64,000 nucleotides of DNA, taken from the NCBI RefSeq assembly GCF_018688355.1, contig NZ_CP061317.1, positions 2,030,293-2,094,292 of the forward strand, in the 5' to 3' direction. The position numbers were made by a program, and so were the translations under genes. Under the pieces are notes generated by a model. The model was not told the origin of the DNA. It made no database searches and saw only the letters and a program-made list of their open reading frames with translations. Shown one piece after another: positions 34,750 through 41,781 of this stretch. The stretch comes from Polynucleobacter sp. AP-Elch-400A-B2. GTDB lineage: Bacteria; Pseudomonadota; Gammaproteobacteria; Burkholderiales; Burkholderiaceae. Position 1 is the stretch's first letter. Every line of letters begins with the position of its first letter.

Positions 34750-35996
34750 TCAATCTGTCCAATCTTAGTTAGCTGATAACCGTCAGCCCTAGTAAGCCAA
34801 GATAAAAATACTTGGTTACCTTGGGAAATCAAAAGGGGATGATCAGAATAATCAGCAGTTTTAGAAAGCATCGTTTCTTTTGACCAAGTTTTTCCATCAT
34901 CACCTGATTGCTTCATCACCACTACTGTATCGTGACCATCAAACTCTTTCCACACAAGCCATACATTCTTTCCCAATGCCAGAAGATATGGTCTGGAGGT
35001 GCTTGCGTCTGCCTTTCCCAAGCGCATAGGCTCAGAATAGGATGCGCCTTCATTATGGGAGTTTGCATAAAACACTCCGGCTCTATTAGCACCCTGTGTA
35101 AACCATGCCGTGTGAATAGTTCCTTGGCTGGAAACCCCTATGGCAGGGCCATGATGTGGGCAAGCATCTGTTTTCCATCCATCATTAGCAATACGCCTAA
35201 TCTTGTCAGGACCATTGCTTGAAATAATTTGGGAAGCATGGTCTCGAACGCCGCCTGGAAATATCGCCCTATAGATGATGACTGGTTGATTCTTTTGATT
35301 CAAACTAACCCCAATTCGACAGCACTCGCAACTATCTTCATTAGCAATGCGCTCAGTTTGAAAAGTTCTGCCACTATCAAGAGAGTTTGAATAAGAAATT
35401 GAACCCCCTAGTTTCTTTTGCCCACCCTTGTTTGAGGCAGCTACCAGGCGTTTATCAATCCATGTAATAAAAATGTTCCCGTCTGGACGCATTAAGACCG
35501 AAGGAAATCTCTCGCTGGAGCCATTCACAACCAGTGATTCAGGAGCAGAAAAAGTGGTGCCGCTATCGGTAGATCGAGCCGTATTAATTTGTGCGTTCCA
35601 CTTAGAGTCTTTGAAAAAAGCATATGCGAGAAATATATTTCCTTTAGCATCAGAAACGATTTGTGGGCGAGCGTCTCCACCAGCATCTAAAGACTTGCCG
35701 TGCTCAGCCACAACTGTTGGCAAAGAAAATGTTTTGCCCATATCCACTGATTGAGCAACGGATACTTTTCCACCTGAAGTCCAAGCCAACAATAGCTTGC
35801 CATCAGCCTTTAGAAATGGGGTTGCAGCATTTGCACAATCCAAGCCACTTCCCTCGCAAGCAGGGGGTTTACCCATACTCATCTTTGACATATGGGCAGA
35901 GTGATCCATTTGAGCAAATGCAGAATTAAGCGCGAGCAATCCCAAAGCACCCAACAAGAGCGCCTTGAGATTGAGGCGATGATATTTATTCAGCAT
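34746..35996 (-). CDS. Exported Asp-box (BNR/sialidase-fold) beta-propeller protein
   Basis: A 416-residue protein with a signal peptide and a Met/His-rich start (MDHSAHMSKMSMGKPPACEG), suggesting metal, probably copper, binding. At least four Asp-box repeats: SVDMGKTF, STDSGTTF, SLDSGRTF and SGDDGKTW, giving a six-bladed propeller. A CECC motif lies in the middle. True sialidase activity is unlikely; the Arg triad is not evident. ATG overlaps the receptor stop (taatg). Confidence 0.78.
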   Translation of the reverse strand: MLNKYHRLNLKALLLGALGLLALNSAFAQMDHSAHMSKMSMGKPPACEGSGLDCANAATPFLKADGKLLLAWTSGGKVSVAQSVDMGKTFSLPTVVAEHGKSLDAGGDARPQIVSDAKGNIFLAYAFFKDSKWNAQINTARSTDSGTTFSAPESLVVNGSSERFPSVLMRPDGNIFITWIDKRLVAASNKGGQKKLGGSISYSNSLDSGRTFQTERIANEDSCECCRIGVSLNQKNQPVIIYRAIFPGGVRDHASQIISSNGPDKIRRIANDGWKTDACPHHGPAIGVSSQGTIHTAWFTQGANRAGVFYANSHNEGASYSEPMRLGKADASTSRPYLLALGKNVWLVWKEFDGHDTVVVMKQSGDDGKTWSKETMLSKTADYSDHPLLISQGNQVFLSWLTRADGYQLTKIGQIE

Positions 35997-38200
35997 TAGA
36001 AGATGATACGCGCACCAATAGTAATAGCTTGCGGCATACCAGCCTGATAACTTGTAGATTGTGTAGCCGAATTGAAAGTAATGTAATTACGATTAAATAA
36101 GTTAACAACTGATGCAAAAATAGAAGCTTGTTGAGTTAACTCATAATTTGCCCTCATGCCAACCACGGCATAAGCAGGCACTGGCAAGCTATGGCTCGTA
36201 TTCATCCAGGAATTTCCAACATAGCGAACATTAGCCGTAAGACTTACTTTTGGTATGGGATAGTATGTTATTCCGGCATTACCAATATTTGCTGGTACCC
36301 CGCCCACTTGATTTCCAACATAAGGGGCATCACTCGTAGTCGTATAGGTTAACCAAGTTCTTGTGTACGCATAACCTGCGTCAAACGCCCACTTCGAATT
36401 TAAATCATGATGAAACTGTAATTCCACACCTTGGCTCTGTAAATTCTGGTTATTTGTGTAATAACTAATAGACTTTGACACGCAGTTGCCCGCAGCAGCA
36501 GAAAGAGGATTTGCGCCATTAGTAACGCCGCAGAGACTTTGTGCCAAAGCTACATCTGATGCGCTTGTAGAGCTAAGACTATATGTTGCAACAGCATTTC
36601 TCACAAAATTATTAAATGCAGTAACCTGAAAAAAACCTTGTTTCCAGCGATAGTCGGAACCAAATTCATAGCCAGTCATTGTCTCTGGCGTTAAGTAGGG
36701 ATTTGCAAAGTAGTTTCCTCCGCTCGATGAGGCATACGATCTAAGCGTATTGTTCATTCCTGGCGCATGGAAAGCTTGATATGCAGCAGACCTCAAGTCC
36801 CAGTCCTTAGAAAGCTTATAGAGAAGTCCTAAGGTTGGGCTTAATTGAGTCTTACTTTGATTTGGAATATTTTGGTAAGACGGATTTGAACCATTTGCAC
36901 CGGTGTTGTAGTAACTAGGGGTTTGACTGGTCCAATAATCCACGCGAGCAGCAAGAGTGGTTTCCAGCGGAATTGCTTCACTTTTTGATTTAACCTGCCC
37001 CATTAAGCCGCTAAAGTTTTGTTGTCCTTTTGCATAATTAGTGGTGCTCAAACCGCCAGTGGTGGTCAAATTGTTTCCCATGTTAGAACCAGAAACATTT
37101 CTAACATCAACTGCCGCCACATACTGATCAATCAGGCCTATTGCTTCTTTGGTGTATTGCACTGATCCACCTAAGGTCGAATACGGATTTTGATAATTAG
37201 CACTAATGTATCCAGTTCCCGTAGCAATCCGTGCAGGATTAAGCGAAGTGCTAACTGCGGCTGCCGAGCCATTTTGTTTATTAAAAATAGTGTTTTCGTA
37301 AAAAATGTTAGCTTGAACTTTTGAGCTGTCATCCAAACGAGTAGTAGTTCCGCCTGCAAAATCGGTTTCCTGCATCAGGTTGGTAGCGAATCCATAGTTA
37401 CTGGAGATATCTTGCATTGTGTGATATCCCATTCTAAAAAAACCATCGGTGCTCTGAGAAGCCTTAAAGTTTCCTTGTAATCTCATATTGGAATTTTTAG
37501 ACCAAGATGAATTTTGTCCAGAACTAATATTGGCAGGAGAGGCGGGATAAATTGTGGCTATATTTTGATAGCCCTCAGTCCCAAAATAATCAGCTGAAAA
37601 TCGTAACTGAAGCGAGTCTGATGCGATGATGTCTTTTGAGGCCGAAATATTGCCGGTGCCAAATGCACCATAGCTGGCAGATATGTCCTGCTGACTATTC
37701 TTAGGATTTTTTGTGTTGACGTTAATGACACCACCCATTCCATAGTTTCCCCACAAACTAGAAACGCCTCCTCGTATAAATTCCACGGTATCAATTGAGG
37801 ATAGTGGCACAAGATTCCACTGTATCGTTCCATAGAAAGCATCATTTAATGGAACGCCATCTACCATTACTAAAGTTCTTGAATTACCCAGACCGCGAAC
37901 GTTAATACTTTGTCCTGTTGGATCCTTCTGGTAATAAGGAACATCATTTAGCAAAACACCAGGAGTATTTTTTAACACCTGATCAATGGTCTGATCTGGT
38001 GATGACTCTATGACCTCTTTAGTTAAGACGGTAGTATTTAATGGAATCTCATCTAGAGGCGTTCCAGAACGAGTCGCATTCACAATTACGTTAGCTAACC
38101 GCTGATCGTAGTCTGGCGGAGGTGCTATCTGAGCATAGGCTTGAGATACCATTAGAGATGCACTTAAAGCTATCGGCGATATTTTTTCTATTAAAGACAT
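35996..38200 (-). CDS. TonB-dependent outer-membrane receptor
   Basis: A 734-residue receptor: signal peptide to about residue 23, plug domain with VIVNATRSGTPLDEIPLNTT, INVRGLGNSRTLVMVDGVPL and VEFIRGGVSSLWGNYGMGG, then a 22-strand barrel ending in Phe (ARIIF). Its operon (DUF2946, Asp-box protein, TlpA) and Met/His/Cys-rich partners point to copper rather than iron uptake, but the ligand is inferred. Confidence 0.9.
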   Translation of the reverse strand: MSLIEKISPIALSASLMVSQAYAQIAPPPDYDQRLANVIVNATRSGTPLDEIPLNTTVLTKEVIESSPDQTIDQVLKNTPGVLLNDVPYYQKDPTGQSINVRGLGNSRTLVMVDGVPLNDAFYGTIQWNLVPLSSIDTVEFIRGGVSSLWGNYGMGGVINVNTKNPKNSQQDISASYGAFGTGNISASKDIIASDSLQLRFSADYFGTEGYQNIATIYPASPANISSGQNSSWSKNSNMRLQGNFKASQSTDGFFRMGYHTMQDISSNYGFATNLMQETDFAGGTTTRLDDSSKVQANIFYENTIFNKQNGSAAAVSTSLNPARIATGTGYISANYQNPYSTLGGSVQYTKEAIGLIDQYVAAVDVRNVSGSNMGNNLTTTGGLSTTNYAKGQQNFSGLMGQVKSKSEAIPLETTLAARVDYWTSQTPSYYNTGANGSNPSYQNIPNQSKTQLSPTLGLLYKLSKDWDLRSAAYQAFHAPGMNNTLRSYASSSGGNYFANPYLTPETMTGYEFGSDYRWKQGFFQVTAFNNFVRNAVATYSLSSTSASDVALAQSLCGVTNGANPLSAAAGNCVSKSISYYTNNQNLQSQGVELQFHHDLNSKWAFDAGYAYTRTWLTYTTTSDAPYVGNQVGGVPANIGNAGITYYPIPKVSLTANVRYVGNSWMNTSHSLPVPAYAVVGMRANYELTQQASIFASVVNLFNRNYITFNSATQSTSYQAGMPQAITIGARIIF

Positions 38201-38269
38201 TTACTTCTCCAAACAACAATGCAGCAACGTAGTTGCCAATTACATAGCTAGGCTATGTCCTAAGAATTT

Positions 38270-38644
38270 TTAGGCTTGTGCTGGAGGTGCCGCTGAGGGC
38301 GGAGTTACCCAAACGGTACGGGGTTTGGGTGATTCATAGAAAAGTCTTGGGAGCATCGCAAAGGTTTGCGGTGCTTTGAAAGTAAGATTAGTGTTGAATA
38401 CTGGGGTAATGCTGCTATGTGCTAAGCAATATGGGCAAGGTTGAGTAGTATCAACTTGATGGGTCTGATCATTAGCCTGAACAGTAACCTGCATTTTGCT
38501 TCCATCAACGGAACAAATTTCCATCGAGAAACCATGACCGCCTTTTGCAAGTGATGCGGCCTGAGAAAGTGCTGGCGCAAGCGCACTCATCGCGATAGCT
38601 GCGGCAGCAATCCAATGAACAAGTTTGCGGTTAAATTTCATCAC
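38270..38644 (-). CDS. DUF2946 protein, probable copper-related
   Basis: A 124-residue exported protein with signal peptide (HWIAAAAIAMSALAPALSQA) and the DUF2946 core MEICSVDGSK and QPCPYCLAHS, whose Cys/His residues look metal-binding. DUF2946 genes commonly sit beside TonB receptors. It begins the operon, 69 bp before the receptor gene. Confidence 0.83.
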   Translation of the reverse strand: MMKFNRKLVHWIAAAAIAMSALAPALSQAASLAKGGHGFSMEICSVDGSKMQVTVQANDQTHQVDTTQPCPYCLAHSSITPVFNTNLTFKAPQTFAMLPRLFYESPKPRTVWVTPPSAAPPAQA

Positions 38645-38686
38645 AAAAGAATTTTAAGTCATAACTCAAATACCCATGACAACAAC

Positions 38687-39130
38687 CGTCCTTTAAAAGG
38701 ACGATTTGATAAGCGTCGCTTAAATCGACGCTTAACCACCACAAGGATGTCAAATTGGTTTGTCGTTTTAAACGACATTCCGAGTTGGGGAGAATTTGGA
38801 AAGCCTAGGGAAATGGGGCCAGACCGCGGCTAACACTAGAGATTCTATGAGCCACTTCTAATGTTTTGAGAATTCTTGGTGGCCCGGGGCGGAATCGAAC
38901 CACCGACACAAGGATTTTCAAATATCCTCCGATAGACCGCTTTCGCTTTGATTTCAAGGGCTTGAGTCACCAGTCTCGACTTGTCTAAAAATTGTGCGTC
39001 CTTGTGCTGGTCAAATTGGGCAATGAAATCAGAATCTTGCGAAGGGCAATTTTTCTGTGTGTACAGATTATGTTGCCATCACTGCACCAGTCAATCACCA
39101 TAGTGTCTACTAATGTCGTTTTAAACGACA
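38687..39130 (-). repeat. Junction module 14 (long class): three palindromes, 45-nt tRNA repeat, arm
   Basis: cgtcctttaaaaggacg 38687-38703; a third palindrome aagcgtcg-cttaaat-cgacgctt 38711-38733; tgtcgttttaaacgaca 38761-38777; no terminator; 45-nt tRNA repeat 38877-38921; arm 38922-39113; tgtcgttttaaacgaca 39114-39130. Confidence 0.9.
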
Positions 39131-39148
39131 TAGAATCCCAATCTCTCC

Positions 39149-39196
39149 AATTGAGATTCATTCTCAATTATATGCTAAGATGAGAACGAATCTCAT
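39149..39196. promoter_or_regulatory. Two Fur-box-like palindromes upstream of the porin gene
   Basis: aattgaga-ttcat-tctcaatt (39149-39169) and atgaga-acgaa-tctcat (39180-39196) lie 22-70 bp before the porin ATG. The half-site spacing resembles the FTR1 box at 26,098, so iron/Fur control is likely but inferred. Confidence 0.6.
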
Positions 39197-39217
39197 TAAG
39201 CATATTTGGCATTTAAG

Positions 39218-40657
39218 ATGTTTTTCTCATTTAGCACCAACCACACAGCCTTTTTCAGCCTAGTTAGCTCCCTTTGCTTGGTTGGGCTATCTTTGCCTGT
39301 CTATGCCGAGTCCCCCGTAAGCGATACCCCAATCGTTTTAGCTGAGTCACCCGTCAGTAGCGCTCCCACCATCGACAGTCCAGTCGCTCTCGAAAGTGCA
39401 TCAGAGCAATGGAGTGTTCATGGGCAAGCAACCTACATCAATCAATTTAAAAATAACTTTAATTCTCCCTATTACGGATCTAAGAGTCTTTTAAATAAAT
39501 CTGATGGCGATATCTCTAAAAGCTATACCTTCTCGGCCACAGCATTTTTAGGAACGAGGCTATGGGAGGGTGCTGAAGCCTATATCAACCCTGAGATGTT
39601 TGAAGGCATTCCCTTTTCCGGTCTCAGCGGATTGGGTGGTTTTAGTAATGGTGAGCTACAAAAAGGAACGGCAATTCCACCAATCTATTACATGGCAAGA
39701 ATGTTTTTACGCCAGACCTTTGGCTTTGGTGGCGGACAAGAGCATATCGAAGGTGTTGCTAATCAGTTAGCAGGTAATGTAGATAAACGTCGCCTTGTAG
39801 TGACATACGGAACATTCTCGGCATTAGATTTCTTTGATGCCAATGCCTATAGCCATGATCCTCGCACACAGTTTTTAAACTGGTCGCTCATGGCCAGCGG
39901 TGCTTATGACTATGCCGCCAACTCTCGTGGCTACACCTATGGCTTTGTAGGCGAGTATTACCATGATGAAGAATGGGTGATGCGCCTAGCTCGATTGGCT
40001 ATGCCCAAGTCACCAAATTCATTAGCCCTAGACTATGACCTCACACAGCAGTACGGCAATACAGCCGAGATAACTCACCTTCATACGATTAATGGACAAG
40101 CTGGTAAGGCTCGAGTTCTAGTCTTTCAAAATCGCGGAATCATGTCTACCTATAACAATGCGATGAATTTTGGCCAACAGAGCAATACCACTCCAGACAT
40201 CTTAAGCACACGATATGGGTATCAAACTAAATGGGGCTACGCATTAAATGGCGAGCAAGCAATTACAGAAAATATTGGCGCCTTTGGAAGGTGGAGTTGG
40301 AATAATGGCCAAACTGAAACGCAAGCATTTACAGATATCAGCAATTCATTATCTGGCGGCCTATCCATTAAAGGTGCTGGTTGGGGAAGACCACAAGACA
40401 CTATTGGAATTGGTGCGGCACTCAATGGAATCTCATCACAACAAATTAGCTACCTACAAAAAGGTGGTGTAACGATGTTCATTGGCGATGGCAGACTCAA
40501 CTATAAGAAAGAACAAATCTTTGAAACTTTCTACAGCTGGAATGTTTATAAGAGTCTGTCGCTATCTGCCGACTATCAGCGTATCGCAAATCCTGGATAC
40601 AACACAGATCGTGGGCCAGTCAATTTCTATGGATTAAGAGCCCACATTGAAATGTAA
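39218..40657 (+). CDS. OprB-like carbohydrate porin
   Basis: A 479-residue outer-membrane barrel with signal peptide (SSLCLVGLSLPVYAES). OprB-family features: WSVHGQATYINQFKNNF, ARLFL-like MARMFLRQTFGFGG, LVVTYGTFSALDFFD, FGRWSWNNGQTE and the C-terminal strand FYGLRAHIEM. ATG 39218 preferred over TTG 39206. Fur-like boxes upstream suggest the solute may be an iron-related or carbon compound taken under iron limitation. Confidence 0.83.
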   Translation: MFFSFSTNHTAFFSLVSSLCLVGLSLPVYAESPVSDTPIVLAESPVSSAPTIDSPVALESASEQWSVHGQATYINQFKNNFNSPYYGSKSLLNKSDGDISKSYTFSATAFLGTRLWEGAEAYINPEMFEGIPFSGLSGLGGFSNGELQKGTAIPPIYYMARMFLRQTFGFGGGQEHIEGVANQLAGNVDKRRLVVTYGTFSALDFFDANAYSHDPRTQFLNWSLMASGAYDYAANSRGYTYGFVGEYYHDEEWVMRLARLAMPKSPNSLALDYDLTQQYGNTAEITHLHTINGQAGKARVLVFQNRGIMSTYNNAMNFGQQSNTTPDILSTRYGYQTKWGYALNGEQAITENIGAFGRWSWNNGQTETQAFTDISNSLSGGLSIKGAGWGRPQDTIGIGAALNGISSQQISYLQKGGVTMFIGDGRLNYKKEQIFETFYSWNVYKSLSLSADYQRIANPGYNTDRGPVNFYGLRAHIEM

Positions 40658-40683
40658 TCGCATTGATCCTTTATAGTGCCGAC

Positions 40684-41436
40684 ATGTCTCTTTTGCGATA
40701 TTCACTTAAGCCCCTCAAGTCAGCGCCTTATTTGCTTTGCTTGAGTAGCATTGTATTTGCGGCACCTTTTGAGATTAAGGTTCACGACGAACTCATTGCA
40801 GAATATCAAGAATCTGCTTTTGAAGTAGAAACAAACTTATTTCAAGCACCTGTCTCACAAGGACTAAAAACTAATGTCTTTCAAACAAGGCTGGAGTATG
40901 GGTATGGCATTACTGAAAAAAGTGAAATTGGTGCCAATATCTATCTCAGTAACTACAACGGCGTGAGCTATGTCAATGGCGGCAAGGTAAGCCATATGTA
41001 TATTCCCACCCATGATGAAGAGGGCTTGTGGCATTACGGGGTGAAGAATGAGATTAATTACATCAAAGATGTGGGTGGCACAGAAACTACCTTTTATGAA
41101 TTAACTCCTATCTTGGCACTTCAACTTCAAGACTGGAGATTTACCATCAACCCAAGCGTTGATGTGACATTAAATAAAAATAGCTCAGCTACATTTTCGC
41201 CGTCAGCTAAAGTGGCTTATGAGCTAACGCATGCCGTTGATGTTGGTATGGAGTACTACGGAGATAACCTGCCTAATAAAAGTTTATACAACATCTCTCA
41301 ACAGCCCCATACTGCCTATCTGGTCATGGATGCCAAACATGGCAAGTCATCGTTTAACTTTGGTATTGGTAAAGGTGTCACGGCTAATAGTGACAATTGG
41401 GTGATTAAACTCATAGCCTCACTGAGCTTTAATTAG
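40684..41436 (+). CDS. Exported beta-barrel-like protein, paralogue B
   Basis: About 250 residues, signal peptide ending FAAPF. The mature N-terminus EIKVHDELIAEYQESAFEVETN resembles that of the 24,230 protein (EIQVYDDEINAKGEYSLELH), as does the end FNFGIGKGVTANSDNWVIKL. It follows the porin by 26 bp in the same direction, so the two are one operon. The stop merges into a 24-bp palindrome. Function unknown. Confidence 0.72.
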   Translation: MSLLRYSLKPLKSAPYLLCLSSIVFAAPFEIKVHDELIAEYQESAFEVETNLFQAPVSQGLKTNVFQTRLEYGYGITEKSEIGANIYLSNYNGVSYVNGGKVSHMYIPTHDEEGLWHYGVKNEINYIKDVGGTETTFYELTPILALQLQDWRFTINPSVDVTLNKNSSATFSPSAKVAYELTHAVDVGMEYYGDNLPNKSLYNISQQPHTAYLVMDAKHGKSSFNFGIGKGVTANSDNWVIKLIASLSFN

Positions 41437-41589
41437 TGATGTCGTTTAAACGACATCACCGATACAGGGATGAAAATTTGATTTGTCCTTTTAAAGGACA
41501 CTTCTTGATGGGGATATCCGAATCTAATGGCGTCTAACCCAGCCAAACCACAAAAGAAAATAGCCCAACAAGTGGGCTATTGTGATTCT
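41436..41589 (-). repeat. Junction module 15: palindromes, linker and terminator of the intact tRNA-Phe
   Basis: gtgatgtcgttt-aaacgacatcac 41436-41459 (perfect 24-bp palindrome); gtccttttaaaggac 41485-41499; linker gatatccgaatctaatggcg; hairpin atagcccaacaagtgggctat 41560-41580, which is the terminator of the tRNA gene. Confidence 0.9.
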
Positions 41590-41665
41590 TGGTGGCCCGG
41601 GGCGGAATCGAACCACCGACACAAGGATTTTCAATCCTCTGCTCTACCGACTGAGCTACCAGGCC
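41590..41665 (-). tRNA. pheT-like tRNA-Phe: tRNA-Phe (GAA)
   Basis: A complete 76-nt cloverleaf including encoded CCA. Acceptor ggcctgg pairs with ccgggcc; D-arm agctcagtcggtagagc; anticodon arm gaggattgaaaatcctt with GAA; T-arm ggtggttcgattccgcc. It is the only intact tRNA in the window and the parent of the 14 partial copies. The terminator hairpin lies 10 bp beyond the CCA. Confidence 0.97.
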
Positions 41666-41781
41666 AAGACTTTTAATTATAAATGAAACCGTCCTCATGC
41701 CCGAAAAACATGCTGACTGAGGCTGGCTATATTGATTTACTGGCGACGGGACTGCCTGAGCCGTTCAAAATGTATCGACGC

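Larger units (their letters stand above)
34024..38921. mobile_element. Candidate element C (TonB/DUF2946 operon), bounded by 45-nt tRNA repeats
   Basis: 4.9 kb between the repeats at 33979-34023 and 38877-38921, containing one complete four-gene operon and palindromes on both flanks. It has the layout expected of one integrated element: arm at one end, tRNA 3' half at the other. Confidence 0.65.
38922..41634. mobile_element. Candidate element P (porin pair), adjoining the tRNA gene
   Basis: 2.7 kb between the 45-nt repeats at 38877-38921 and 41590-41634, the latter being the 3' half of the functional tRNA-Phe. If insertion is serial, this is the newest element and it supplied the present tRNA 3' end and terminator. 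Confidence 0.65.
17901..41665 (-). mobile_element. tRNA-Phe-anchored cassette island with 14 partial tRNA copies
   Basis: About 23.8 kb between dps and the tRNA-Phe gene. All partial tRNA-Phe copies have the same orientation as the intact gene, and most carry a hairpin terminator on the tRNA 3' side. Junctions sit at about 18.5, 19.1, 20.4, 21.3, 22.0, 23.6, 24.2, 25.1, 27.1, 31.7, 32.1, 33.3, 34.0 and 38.9 kb, plus a tRNA-less relic at 17.9 kb. Cargo between junctions is one to four genes with unrelated functions. The oldest-looking copies lie far from the tRNA (left) and the best-preserved ones near it, as serial insertion at the tRNA would produce. No integrase, transposase or phage gene is present. 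The island reading is an inference from repeat layout. Confidence 0.82.

Noticed and set aside
34746..35996. True sialidase
   Set aside because: Asp-boxes show the propeller fold, but the catalytic Arg triad and Tyr/Glu pair are not recognisable.
38985..39183. Short frames within the third arm
   Set aside because: They run in a different frame from the peptide shared by the arms and have no support.
18471..41589. CRISPR array
   Set aside because: Repeats are hundreds to thousands of bases apart, with genes between them and no cas genes.
18471..41589. Classical integron with attC sites
   Set aside because: No intI and no attC R/L boxes (RYYYAAC/GTTRRRY) were seen; the repeated ends are tRNA-Phe parts with terminators.
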